DNA of 38,409 nt from Paracoccaceae bacterium (GCA_015487165.1 WFQE01000034.1:1-38409), one strand, 5' to 3'; shown: positions 25,609-33,443, counted from the stretch's first letter. Notes: generated by a model not told the origin, from the letters alone. Made by a program: numbers and translations.

Positions 25609-26148
25609 CTACCCGATCGCGTCGCGCAGCCTTGCCATCAATGCAGCGACTGCCTTTTCGCGTGATGCCTCTCGCAGCCGCCCCTGTTCGTCGAATGCGT
25701 CGTCCGACCCGGGGATCACCACCGCCGGCCCCTGCAAGACATGGGCGCCGAACGGGGCCAGGGCATGGCGCAGGGTGAACTGGGCAACCTCGCCGCCCGT
25801 CCCCCCGGCCGAGGCCGACAGGATTGCCAGCGGCTTGTCCTTCATTGGCGGCGGGGCGTCGCGACTGATCCAGTCAAGCGCGTTTTTCAGCACGCCGGGG
25901 ATCATCTTGTTGTATTCGGGCGTCACCATGATGATGCCGTCAGTGGCGCGGATCTGGGCGACAAGCCTTTTCACCTCGTCCGGCAGGCCGACGCGGTCTT
26001 CCAGATCGCCGTCATAGAGCGGCAGCCGCAGGTCGGCGATTTCGGCGTCACAGTCGCCAAACAGCCGAATCGCCTCGTGCAGCAGGGCGGTGTTGCGTGA
26101 TTCCCGGCGCAAAGAGCCCGAGATACCCAGGATTTTCGGGTTGCTCAT
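25609..26148 (-). CDS. NADPH-dependent FMN reductase
   Basis: 179 residues with a flavodoxin-like fold. LGISGSLRRESRNTALL is the FMN phosphate loop and TPEYNKMIPGVLKNALDWIS the family's main signature; GTGGEVAQFTLRHAL follows. It reduces flavin with NAD(P)H, and similar enzymes act on azo compounds or chromate. The ATG at 26148 with AGGGA upstream is preferred to an in-frame GTG at 26184, which would lie inside the cobO gene. It sits 22 bases after cobO on the same strand. CobO needs cobalt in the Co(I) state, so a nearby flavin reductase could feed it with electrons; this is inference from position. Confidence 0.9.
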   Translation of the reverse strand: MSNPKILGISGSLRRESRNTALLHEAIRLFGDCDAEIADLRLPLYDGDLEDRVGLPDEVKRLVAQIRATDGIIMVTPEYNKMIPGVLKNALDWISRDAPPPMKDKPLAILSASAGGTGGEVAQFTLRHALAPFGAHVLQGPAVVIPGSDDAFDEQGRLREASREKAVAALMARLRDAIG

Positions 26149-26170
26149 TTCGTGTTCCCTGATGTGATGC

Positions 26171-26779
26171 TCAGTATTCGACACCGATCTGTGCCTTGAT
26201 GCCCGAGCGGAACGGATGTTTCACAAGTTCCATTTCGGTCACAAGATCGGCAATTTCAATGAGTTCCGGTGCCGCATTGCGCCCGGTCAGCACGACATGG
26301 GTCATTTCCGGTTTTTCCGTGGTCAGGAATTCGACCACATCATTGATATCGACATAGCCATAGCGAATGGCGATGTTGATTTCGTCCAGCAGCACCATCC
26401 GGTTTTCGGGGTCGCGGATCAGTTCCTGCGCCTTGCGCCACGCGGCCTGCGCCATTTCGGTATCGCGGGTCTTGTCCTGGGTTTCCCAGGTAAAGCCCTC
26501 GCCCATCGTATGAAATTCGCAGATGTCGCTGAATTTCGACAGGATCAGATCGCGTTCGCCGGTGGACATGCCGCCCTTGATGAATTGCACGACACCACAT
26601 CGCATGTCATGGGCAATGCAGCGAAAGATCATGCCGAAAGCAGCCGAGGATTTTCCCTTGCCCTTGCCGGTATGCACGATGATCAGGCCCTTTTCCCCGG
26701 TCTTGGTGGCCATGATCTTGTCACGCGCGGCCTTTTTCTTGGCCATCTTCATTGCGTGGCGGTCGGTGTCGTCGGTCAT
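26171..26779 (-). CDS. cobO: Cob(I)yrinic acid a,c-diamide adenosyltransferase
   Basis: 202 residues. Transfers the 5'-deoxyadenosyl group of ATP to the cobalt of corrinoids. The characteristic P-loop is TGKGKGKSSAAFG (about 37-49); VVQFIKGGMSTGE, LDEINIAIRYGY and VVLTGRNAAPELIEIAD follow, all typical of CobA/CobO. Start at 26779 is preceded by AGAGGG six bases upstream, preferred over the longer frame from 26830. It follows cobN on the same strand, but a 480-bp region with a terminator lies between, so it has its own promoter or is reached by read-through. Followed closely by the FMN reductase gene. Confidence 0.96.
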   Translation of the reverse strand: MTDDTDRHAMKMAKKKAARDKIMATKTGEKGLIIVHTGKGKGKSSAAFGMIFRCIAHDMRCGVVQFIKGGMSTGERDLILSKFSDICEFHTMGEGFTWETQDKTRDTEMAQAAWRKAQELIRDPENRMVLLDEINIAIRYGYVDINDVVEFLTTEKPEMTHVVLTGRNAAPELIEIADLVTEMELVKHPFRSGIKAQIGVEY

Positions 26780-26881
26780 GAAGGCCCTCTTGTTGCATGA
26801 TCTGGCGTATTGGAACGGAAAACCCGTCATACGGTGCCCCTGTCAGGGCCGTCTGACTGCCGGTTCACAATGCTGGTTGCG

Positions 26882-26909
26882 CAGAATTGTTGCAAGGGGG
26901 CAAATTCTG
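26882..26909. repeat. Hairpin upstream of cobO
   Basis: CAGAAT-tg-TTGC (26882-26893) pairs with GCAA-ATTCTG (26900-26909) around a 6-base loop AAGGGG: ten pairs with a 2-base bulge. It lies 12 bases from the terminator T-run and about 100 bases before the cobO start. No T-run follows on either strand. It may belong to a cobO leader. Confidence 0.45.
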
Positions 26910-26920
26910 TGTAAACTCGC

Positions 26921-26949
26921 AAAAAAAGAGGGGGACCCGAAGGCCCCCC
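26921..26949 (-). terminator. Strong intrinsic terminator with UUCG loop
   Basis: Read leftward: GGGGG-CC-TTCG-GG-T-CCCCC (26948-26930; one bulged base), then TC and seven T residues (26927-26921). The UUCG tetraloop, GC-rich stem and long T-run make it the clearest terminator in the window. It ends the candidate small RNA that starts near 27156. Confidence 0.9.
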
Positions 26950-27156
26950 ATTGAAGTTCGGGGTCATAGGCCCCTCAGGGAAGATCTTTTCTGTCGGCGC
27001 GCCGCCCTTGATGCGCGAGGGAGATTCGACATTCGCAAGGGCGGTGCCGAGGGAGAACAGAACCCGACAGAAGCTAATCGAAACAGTCTTGGTGGCCGTG
27101 CGTGTCTATCCTTTGTTTTCTGGCGCCTTGATTCTTGCGCCGGTCAACTTGTCTGT
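26922..27156 (-). ncRNA. Candidate FnrL-dependent small RNA, about 235 nt
   Basis: From the predicted start at 27156 (A) to the terminator at 26921 no convincing coding frame exists on the minus strand: the longest frame lacks a usable start codon. The sequence folds well by eye: GGCGC/GCGCC (27141-27137 with 27126-27122); TTCTGTCGG (27072-27064) with CCGACAGAA (26997-26989), nine perfect pairs; nested inside it CCGCCCTTG (27044-27036) with CAAGGGCGG (27010-27002), nine perfect pairs; then GGGG/CCCC and the UUCG terminator. The 9-mer TCTCCCTCG occurs twice, in the inner loop (27024-27016) and in the internal loop (27056-27048). C-rich unpaired segments of this type can bind Shine-Dalgarno sequences. 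I do not recognise the RNA family. Confidence 0.65.
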
Positions 27157-27162
27157 GTGAAC

Positions 27163-27204
27163 GTATAGCCGCGATTCACGACCCATATCTTTGACTTAAG
27201 TCAA
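27163..27204 (-). promoter_or_regulatory. Class II FnrL/Dnr-type promoter reading leftward
   Basis: TTGACTTAAGTCAA at 27191-27204 is a perfect 14-bp palindrome of the FNR-family form TTGAC-N4-GTCAA. On the minus strand exactly 22 bases separate it from CTATAC (27168-27163), the spacing expected when the site is centred at -41.5 and the hexamer at -12 to -7. The predicted start is A at 27156. There is no gene to the right on the plus strand, so leftward action is the sensible reading. Which Crp/Fnr protein binds (FnrL, Dnr or another) is not decided by sequence. Confidence 0.72.
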
Positions 27205-27260
27205 GAATCTGGCAGGTTTTCCGGCTTTTTGCACAGAAATCCGATCATGATTTCGTGTAG

Positions 27261-30200
27261 TCAGCGAAATTTTTCCAGCGACAGCCGCGCGGAATTCGAT
27301 TTCGGGGTCCACAAGCCCTTGTCGATCGCTTCCAGCAGGCGCTGGGTGATTTCCTTCAGCGCCGGTTCATTGTGGTCTTCGATAAAGCGCCGGGTGTCTT
27401 CGTCTTCCAGGAATGCGGTATAGACCAGATCGAAATGGTGTGACTTGACGGCCCCGGTCGTGGCGGCAAAGGCAAACATGTAGTCCACCGTCGCGGCGAT
27501 TTCGAACGCGCCCTTGTAGCCGTGGCGCTTGACGCCTTCGATCCATTTCGGGTTGACCACGCGCGAGCGCACCACGCGGGCGATTTCCTGCTCCAGCGTG
27601 CGAATGACGGGGCGTTCGGGGCGCGAGTGGTCGTTGTGATAGATGGGGCGGTCGGTGCCTTGAAGGGTTGAAACGGCCGCCGCCGCGCCGCCTTCAAACT
27701 GGTAATAGTCGTCGCTGTCCAGCAGGTCGTGTTCGCGGTTGTCCTGATTCTGGACAATGGCCTCGACCTGGGAAAGCCGGGCCTCAAGTGCCTCGCGGGC
27801 ACGGGTGCCTTCATGTCCTGCACCATAAGCGTAAGAGCCCCATTCAAGATAGGCCTCGGCCAGGTCCGACTTGTCGCCCCAAAGACGCTCGTCGATCATC
27901 GCCTGCAAACCGGCCCCATAGGCGCCGGGCTTTGACCCGAACACCCTGTGCTGCCCCTGTTCGCCCTCGGTCCGAGCGCGCGCGGCGGCGGGGTTCATAT
28001 CGGGGGCCTCATCCAGCGCCATGACGGCACGCGCGGCGCTGTCGAACAGGTCGATCAGCTGGGGAAAGGCGTCGCGGAAAAAACCCGAGATCCGCAGGGT
28101 CACATCCACGCGTGGCCGGTCGAGAACCGAAAGCGGCAGGATCTCGAACCCCGTAACGCGGCGGCTGAAGCTGTCCCATGTCGGTTTCACCCCCATCAGG
28201 GCCAGCGCCTGGGCGATATCGTCGCCGCCCGTGCGCATGTTGGCAGTGCCCCAGGCGGTGATCAGCATGGCGCGCGGCCAGTCACCGTGGTCTTGCAGGT
28301 GGCGTTCTATCAAAAGGTTCGCCGATTTCCACCCCAGTGCCCAGGCGGTGGGGGTGGGCACGGCGCGGGTATCGACACTGTAGAAATTGCGCCCCGTGGG
28401 CAGAACGTCCAACCGCCCGCGCGTCGGCGCGCCCGAAGGGGCAGGGTCGATGAACCGCCCGTCCAGCGCGCGCAGCAGATTGGCCCCCTCATCAGGCCCG
28501 CAGGCCCGCAGGGTCGGCAGCACATGGTCAAAGGCCTGATCCAGAACCAACCGGGTCTGGGGCCAGTCGCCGGGATCGGCCCCATCCAGCAGGCGTGCCG
28601 CCAGCAGCTCCAGCCGTTCGACGGTGTCGCCGGCGCTGCGCCAGCGGTCGTCGGACAGATCGGCCAACACATCCGGGCGCGGCCCCTGCCACGGCGCTGC
28701 CATGTCGCAATCGAGCGGGTCGAATTTCAGCCCAAGATCGGCGGCCAGCGCCCGCTGTAACGAGGCATTTCCCCCCTTGCCATCACCCCGCGGCACCCGC
28801 AGCAGCGCCTGCAACAGGTCGCGCTCCAGCCTTCCTTTGGGCGATTGGCCAAAGATGTGCAGCCCATCGCGAATCTGCGCCTCTTTCAATTCGCACAGCC
28901 AGGAATCGAGCTTTGCCAGGTCGCTTTCCTCGTCGTGGCCCGAAAGCCCGGCATCCTGTGCAATACCCGTGGCCGAGGTCAGGGCCAGGATCTCGCCGCG
29001 CAGGTGGTTGATGCGGCGGGGGTCAACGCCGGCGGCCTCGTAATACTCGTCCACCAGCGATTCCAGATCGCGCAGCGGGCCATAGCTTTCGGCCCGTGTC
29101 AGGGGTGGTGTCAGATGGTCGATGATGACGGCCTGCGCGCGCCGCTTGGCCTGTGTGCCTTCGCCAGGGTCGTTGACGATGAAGGGGTAGATATGTGGCA
29201 GCGGGCCAAGGGCGGCCTCGGGGAAACATTCCTCGGACAGGGCCAGAGACTTGCCCGGCAGCCATTCCAGATTGCCATGCTTGCCCATATGCACGATGGC
29301 ATCGGCCCGGAACTGGTGGCGCAGCCAGAAATAAAAGGCAAGATAGTTATGCGGGGGCACCAGATCCGGCGAGTGATAGCTGTCGGTCGGGTAGATATTA
29401 TAGCCGCGTGCGGGCTGCACCCCGACCACCACATTGCCGAATTGCAGGACCGACAGCTTGAAACGCCCGCAATCGACCTCGCCACGCTGAAAGAAGGGGT
29501 CGCCTTCGGGCGGGCCCCAGCGCTCTTCGATGCGCGCGCGCAAATCTGCGGGCAGCTGGCCATAGTCGATCTGGTATTCCGCCAGCGAAAGATCGACGCC
29601 GCCTGTGCGCGAGAAACGGTCGGCCAGCCAGTTCGTTGGCCCCTCAAGGATCATCTGCATCAGGGCATCGCTGTCGTCGGGCGCGCCGTGCAGGCGATAG
29701 CCAGCCTCCTTCAGCAGTTTCAGCACATGAACGGTGGCGGCCGGCGTGTCCAGCCCGACGCCATTGGCAAGGCGGCCGTCCTTGTTGGGATAGTTTGCCA
29801 GCACCAGGGCAACCCTGCGATCCGCCGGGTTCTTGCGCCGCAGCGCCGCCCAGCCTGCGGCCAGACGCGCCACAAATTCAACGCGGTCCATTCGCGGCTG
29901 ATAGGATGCAATGGCGCATTGCGTTGCCTCGTCATACCAGGCCTGCCCCTTGAAGCTGATCGCGCGGGAAAGAATCCGCCCGTCAACCTCGGGCAGGGCG
30001 ACATTCATGGCGATATCGCGGGCCGACAGCCCGGAAAGCCCGTCATTCCAGCCCTCTTCGCTGCCCGATGACAGCACCACCTGAAAGACGGGGGCATCAT
30101 TGGCAGCCCCGCCTGCAAGCGGGTTGTGCGCGCCATCATCCCCCGCATGGGGCGTGCCAGTGGCAAAGCTGGTGCAGTTGAGGATCACATCCGGCGGGGC

Positions 30201-30968
30201 CTGTTCGAACAGCCCTTCCAGCGTTGCAACCGACAGCGGATCCTTCAGTGAGGCCACGAAAACCGGCAGTGGGTTCAACCCTTGCGCCATCAACGCATCA
30301 ACCAGCGCGTCGATGGGTGCCAGCCCTGCCCCCTGAACCAGCGCGCGATAAAAGACGACCGGAACCACAGGCGCGTTATCTTGCCAATGTGCGCGCAGCA
30401 CATCCATATCCGTGGAATCCGATCCCGGCCAGTACAGCCCGGATCTGAGCAACGGCCTGGCCGCGGGCGGGCGCTCGCCCTTGCCCAGCATGGCCTGACA
30501 CAACCGCAGGAAATTTGCGGCGTTCTCCGGCCCGCCCTCGACCAGATAGGCCCACAGCATTTCCCATTCATCACGCTGGATTGTTGACAGGCGCCAGAGT
30601 TCCTCATCCGGCTTGTCGTCGCCCGGCAGCAGGGCCAGCCTGACACCGGCCTGCGCCAGCTGAATGGCATATTGCTCGGCCCCGTATTTCCAGTAACCAA
30701 GCCCACCCAGCAGACGGATCACCACCAGCCGCGCATGTCGCGCACATTGATCTATATGCAGATCCACCGACATCGGATGCGACAGATGGGTGAGATTGGC
30801 CAGACGCAGGCCGGGGGCCTTTTCCCCCAGCGTCGAGCGCGCCTGCGCCAGCGCGGCCAGCTCGGTATCAGCGGCCGAAATCACCACCACATCGGCAGGG
30901 CTCTGGTTCAGGTCGACGGGTTCCGAGCCGTCGCTGACCATGCCGGGCTGTGCCGCAAGCAGATGCAT
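27261..30968 (-). CDS. cobN: Cobaltochelatase subunit CobN
   Basis: 1235 residues, close to the family's usual 1250. The large subunit of the ATP-dependent aerobic cobaltochelatase (with CobS and CobT, which are not in this window) inserts Co2+ into hydrogenobyrinic acid a,c-diamide. Family stretches include RLLGGLGYWKYG near the N-terminus, LVLANYPNKDGRLANGVGLD in the middle, HMGKHGNLEWLPGKSLALS, PFIVNDPGEGTQAKRRAQAV and, near the C-terminus, GGAAAAVSTLQGTD and WIEGVKRHGYKGAFEIAATVDYM (its core HGYKGAFEIA is diagnostic). Start at 30968 is chosen: GGAGG lies five bases before it, and the 63-codon upstream extension of the open frame runs through the intergenic inverted repeat and into the GNAT gene. 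Confidence 0.97.
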   Translation of the reverse strand: MHLLAAQPGMVSDGSEPVDLNQSPADVVVISAADTELAALAQARSTLGEKAPGLRLANLTHLSHPMSVDLHIDQCARHARLVVIRLLGGLGYWKYGAEQYAIQLAQAGVRLALLPGDDKPDEELWRLSTIQRDEWEMLWAYLVEGGPENAANFLRLCQAMLGKGERPPAARPLLRSGLYWPGSDSTDMDVLRAHWQDNAPVVPVVFYRALVQGAGLAPIDALVDALMAQGLNPLPVFVASLKDPLSVATLEGLFEQAPPDVILNCTSFATGTPHAGDDGAHNPLAGGAANDAPVFQVVLSSGSEEGWNDGLSGLSARDIAMNVALPEVDGRILSRAISFKGQAWYDEATQCAIASYQPRMDRVEFVARLAAGWAALRRKNPADRRVALVLANYPNKDGRLANGVGLDTPAATVHVLKLLKEAGYRLHGAPDDSDALMQMILEGPTNWLADRFSRTGGVDLSLAEYQIDYGQLPADLRARIEERWGPPEGDPFFQRGEVDCGRFKLSVLQFGNVVVGVQPARGYNIYPTDSYHSPDLVPPHNYLAFYFWLRHQFRADAIVHMGKHGNLEWLPGKSLALSEECFPEAALGPLPHIYPFIVNDPGEGTQAKRRAQAVIIDHLTPPLTRAESYGPLRDLESLVDEYYEAAGVDPRRINHLRGEILALTSATGIAQDAGLSGHDEESDLAKLDSWLCELKEAQIRDGLHIFGQSPKGRLERDLLQALLRVPRGDGKGGNASLQRALAADLGLKFDPLDCDMAAPWQGPRPDVLADLSDDRWRSAGDTVERLELLAARLLDGADPGDWPQTRLVLDQAFDHVLPTLRACGPDEGANLLRALDGRFIDPAPSGAPTRGRLDVLPTGRNFYSVDTRAVPTPTAWALGWKSANLLIERHLQDHGDWPRAMLITAWGTANMRTGGDDIAQALALMGVKPTWDSFSRRVTGFEILPLSVLDRPRVDVTLRISGFFRDAFPQLIDLFDSAARAVMALDEAPDMNPAAARARTEGEQGQHRVFGSKPGAYGAGLQAMIDERLWGDKSDLAEAYLEWGSYAYGAGHEGTRAREALEARLSQVEAIVQNQDNREHDLLDSDDYYQFEGGAAAAVSTLQGTDRPIYHNDHSRPERPVIRTLEQEIARVVRSRVVNPKWIEGVKRHGYKGAFEIAATVDYMFAFAATTGAVKSHHFDLVYTAFLEDEDTRRFIEDHNEPALKEITQRLLEAIDKGLWTPKSNSARLSLEKFR

Positions 30969-30985
30969 CAATGCCTCCGCGGGGT

Positions 30986-31062
30986 TTCTTCTTTGTTCAA
31001 ATACTCGCTTGCACCGCGCTGGCCTAACGCGCCTCCGGCGGGAGTATTTGTGCAAAGAAGAA
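30986..31062. repeat. Long imperfect inverted repeat between the GNAT gene and cobN
   Basis: The 21-base arms at 30986-31006 and 31042-31062 are complementary at 19 of 21 positions (left arm ends CAAATACTC, right arm begins GAGTATTTG and ends CAAAGAAGAA). The 35-base centre contains the smaller inverted element CGCCTCCGGCG. Elements with GAGTATTT and AAGAAG arms are frequent between genes in Rhodobacteraceae genomes. It lies inside the cob operon, only 18 bases before the cobN start, so it may act on RNA stability or termination within the operon. Confidence 0.75.
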
Positions 31063-31071
31063 GCCGGATGC

Positions 31072-31530
31072 TCACAATTCCTTCTCCATGAAGATGCTGC
31101 GCGGGTCCTTGCGGTATTCGCCGAAGGGCGCGCATTCGCGGTATCCGTGGCTGGCATAAAGTCGCCGTGCCGCTGTCAGCGTGTCGCCGGTTTCAAGGCG
31201 CAGGATGGTCAGCCCCTTGTCGCGCGCCGCCTGTTCAAGCCTTTCCAGCAGGCGCGAGCCGATTCTGCCGCCGCGTCGGGCGGGGTCGACGAACATGGAC
31301 TTGATCTCGCCATATCCGTCTTTCAGCACCAGCGCGCCGCAGCCTGCGACATGGCCGTCGAGCTGTGCCAGAAAGAACAGCACACCGGGCGCGGACAGAT
31401 CGTCGGCGGTCATGTAGTGGTTCGATTCCGACGGAAACAGCGCATCCATCAGGGCGTGGCTGGCTTTCAGCAGGGCCTGCGCCTCGGGGGCCCTGGGGTC
31501 GGCGGGGGATATCTCGACGCTGCGGCTCAT
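31072..31530 (-). CDS. GNAT-family N-acetyltransferase
   Basis: 152 residues. The acetyl-CoA binding motif is VDPARRGGRIGSRLLERLE (R/Q-x-x-G-x-G/A form), preceded by the beta strand GYGEIKSMFV and followed by LRLETGDTLTAARRLYASHGY, an arrangement close to that of PhnO/YafP-like acetyltransferases. The substrate is unknown. Its ATG overlaps the cobW stop (ATGA), so it is translationally coupled to cobW and belongs to the cobalamin operon, though no GNAT enzyme is a known part of the pathway. Then follows the inverted repeat before cobN. Confidence 0.9.
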   Translation of the reverse strand: MSRSVEISPADPRAPEAQALLKASHALMDALFPSESNHYMTADDLSAPGVLFFLAQLDGHVAGCGALVLKDGYGEIKSMFVDPARRGGRIGSRLLERLEQAARDKGLTILRLETGDTLTAARRLYASHGYRECAPFGEYRKDPRSIFMEKEL

Positions 31531-32567
31531 GTGGTCAGGGCGGCATGGATTGCCGCGCGGTCAAGCCCAGCCTCGCCAATGACCACAAGGCGGGTTTCGC
31601 GTGGTTCGTTCATTCCGAAGGGGCGGTCAAAGTAATGTTCGACACGCGGGCCGACTGCCTGCACCGTCAGGCGCATGGGTTTGCCCGCAACCGAGGCAAA
31701 CCCCTTGAGGCGCAGGATATTGAACCGCCTGATGATGTCGGAAAGCTGGGCAACCCATGCTGTGGGGTCGTCGATTTCAGGCCGGGTCACGACAAAGCTT
31801 TCGAATTCGTCATGGTCGTGGTCATGCTCGCCCGCTTCCGAATCGTGATGGGGGGCGGCGCGGCCGGCCATGTCGGTTTCGGCGCCGGCATTCATGCCCA
31901 GCAACACATCGACCGGCAACCGGCCCATGGTGCTGCGCACGACCTGCACGCCGTCGCGGGCCTGTTCGCGCAGCCGTGTGACCAGATGGTCGGCTTCTGC
32001 CTGTTCCAGCAGGTCGGTCTTGTTCACGACAATCAGGTCGGCGCAGGCGATCTGGTCGTCATACAGCTCCGACAGGGGCGTTTCATGGTCGAGCATCTCG
32101 TCGGCCTTGCGCTGGGCATCGACGGCAGCCGGGTCATGGGCGAAAAGCCCCTCGGCCACGGCCTTGCCGTCAACCACCGTCACCACGCCATCGACGGTGA
32201 CGCGGGTGCTGATCTCGGGCCAGTTGAAGGCGCGCACCAGGGGCTGCGGCAGGGCCAGCCCCGAGGTCTCGATCACGATGTGGTCCGGGGCGTCGCTGCG
32301 GGCCAGCAGCTTTTCCATGGTGGGGATGAATTCCTCGGCCACCGTGCAGCAGATGCAGCCATTGGCCAGTTCGGTGATGTCCTCGTCGCGGCAGGTGGCA
32401 TCGCCGCACCCCTTTAGGATTTCGCCATCGATACCGAGGTCGCCGAATTCATTGATGATCAGCGCGATGCGCCGGCCGTTTGCGTTTGCAAGGATATGGC
32501 GGATCAGGGTCGTCTTGCCTGCACCCAGAAAGCCGGTGATGACGGTGGCGGGGATCTTGCGGGGCAT
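31527..32567 (-). CDS. cobW: CobW-family GTP-dependent metal chaperone
   Basis: 346 residues. G3E-family GTPase: Walker A GFLGAGKTT at residues 12-20, the metal-binding CxCC motif in NGCICCT (71-74), ETSGLA (switch II area), and NKTD for guanine recognition near residue 183. A histidine-rich segment at about 240-252 (HHDSEAGEHDHDHD) is an added metal site. The C-terminal CobW_C domain follows. CobW is thought to deliver Co2+ to the CobNST chelatase. Start at 32567 with AAGGA ten bases upstream; a longer frame to 32645 passes through the palindrome at 32591-32604 and is less likely. Placed between the cobalt transporter genes and cobN, as expected of its role. Confidence 0.95.
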   Translation of the reverse strand: MPRKIPATVITGFLGAGKTTLIRHILANANGRRIALIINEFGDLGIDGEILKGCGDATCRDEDITELANGCICCTVAEEFIPTMEKLLARSDAPDHIVIETSGLALPQPLVRAFNWPEISTRVTVDGVVTVVDGKAVAEGLFAHDPAAVDAQRKADEMLDHETPLSELYDDQIACADLIVVNKTDLLEQAEADHLVTRLREQARDGVQVVRSTMGRLPVDVLLGMNAGAETDMAGRAAPHHDSEAGEHDHDHDEFESFVVTRPEIDDPTAWVAQLSDIIRRFNILRLKGFASVAGKPMRLTVQAVGPRVEHYFDRPFGMNEPRETRLVVIGEAGLDRAAIHAALTT

Positions 32568-32590
32568 GGGGCGATGTATCCTTGGTTCTG

Positions 32591-32604
32591 TGTGACCTGT
32601 CACA
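32591..32604. promoter_or_regulatory. Palindrome upstream of cobW
   Basis: TGTGAC-CT-GTCACA is a perfect inverted repeat 24-37 bp before the cobW start, in the 147-bp gap after cbtA. It resembles a Crp/Fnr-family site but has 4 rather than 6 central bases between TGTGA and TCACA. It may allow separate control of cobW-cobN within the riboswitch-led operon. Confidence 0.4.
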
Positions 32605-32714
32605 TATGTCGTTGGCCTTGTCGGCGGACAAGTCGGCGAGGTCAAGCTTGTTCACGTGAAAGTCAGGAATGCCGGGGCCACATCACATGCAGCCCCAGAC
32701 AGGTTTTTCCGTTG

Positions 32715-33428
32715 TCAGGCAGCGCGATTGCGGCTCCAGAACCACCCGGCCAGAAACCCGAGCACCGACCAGCTGAGCGCGGCCACCGCGATGGAGCGTC
32801 CGGCAAACAACCCCTCGAGTGACGGGGGAACGACGCCGGAAAGTTCTTCCAGATGGGGGGCGCCGATGACATGCGGAATCACGATCAGCACCAGCGCCAG
32901 CGCTGAAAGGGCCAGGCTGCGGCCAAAGGCGATCAGGGCGATGCCGACGCCGGTTGCCAGCGCCGTGCCGATCCACCACATTTGCCGCGCGGTGATGTCC
33001 GCCGCCGGAATGCCCGGCGTTTCAGGTGGAAGGCCCGCCGCCGGTGCCACATGCAGGGCCAGAAATCCGGCCAGCCCCCATAATATCCCCTCGCGCGCCG
33101 TTACCTGATGGCCATATCTTTCGGCTACCGCAAACAGCGCGATCAGGATCAGCGCGAATCCGGTATAGGTGATCAGCTCCATCCCGAAGGTCATGATGCC
33201 GCGATGCACCGGATCGGTGTCGCGATGCCAGAGCGATGTGTCGGGCCCGTCATCGGCGGCGGGTTGCGCCGCGGTATCTGGCGCGGCGGTGAAGTGGGTC
33301 AGTTGACCTGATTCATATTGCTCGGCCTCAACGATGATGGGAACGAGCATGGCGAAATGCAGCACCGAGGCAACAACCCCTGCCGCAAGGCCAGCGAACA
33401 GCGCGCTGGCAACCAGTTTTTTCAGCAT
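32715..33428 (-). CDS. cbtA: Predicted cobalt transporter subunit CbtA
   Basis: 237 residues with about five or six membrane helices: ALFAGLAAGVVASVLHFAML at the N-terminus (with the conserved His), ITYTGFALILIALFAVAE, EGILWGLAGFLALHVAPAAG with the typical LPPE(T)PG motif right after it, WIGTALATGVGIALI, ALALVLIVIPHVIGAP and the last near the C-terminus ending WFWSRNRAA. CbtA is always found with CbtB behind a B12 riboswitch and is predicted to bring in cobalt; biochemical support is limited. It follows cbtB by 15 bases on the same strand. Confidence 0.93.
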   Translation of the reverse strand: MLKKLVASALFAGLAAGVVASVLHFAMLVPIIVEAEQYESGQLTHFTAAPDTAAQPAADDGPDTSLWHRDTDPVHRGIMTFGMELITYTGFALILIALFAVAERYGHQVTAREGILWGLAGFLALHVAPAAGLPPETPGIPAADITARQMWWIGTALATGVGIALIAFGRSLALSALALVLIVIPHVIGAPHLEELSGVVPPSLEGLFAGRSIAVAALSWSVLGFLAGWFWSRNRAA

Positions 33429-33443
33429 GTTTCAGACCGATTT

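Noticed and set aside
26951-27160. 69-codon open frame with TTG start on the plus strand (KFGVIGPSGKIFSVGAPPL...)
   Set aside because: Opposite the structured candidate RNA; no Shine-Dalgarno before the TTG, codon use unlike the neighbours and no recognisable family. It remains the main alternative to the RNA reading.
27191-27204. FnrL-type site acting on cobN or on a rightward gene
   Set aside because: It lies after the cobN stop (cobN is read leftward toward it) and no plus-strand gene follows for nearly 7 kb; the exact spacing to a leftward -10 favours the small RNA.
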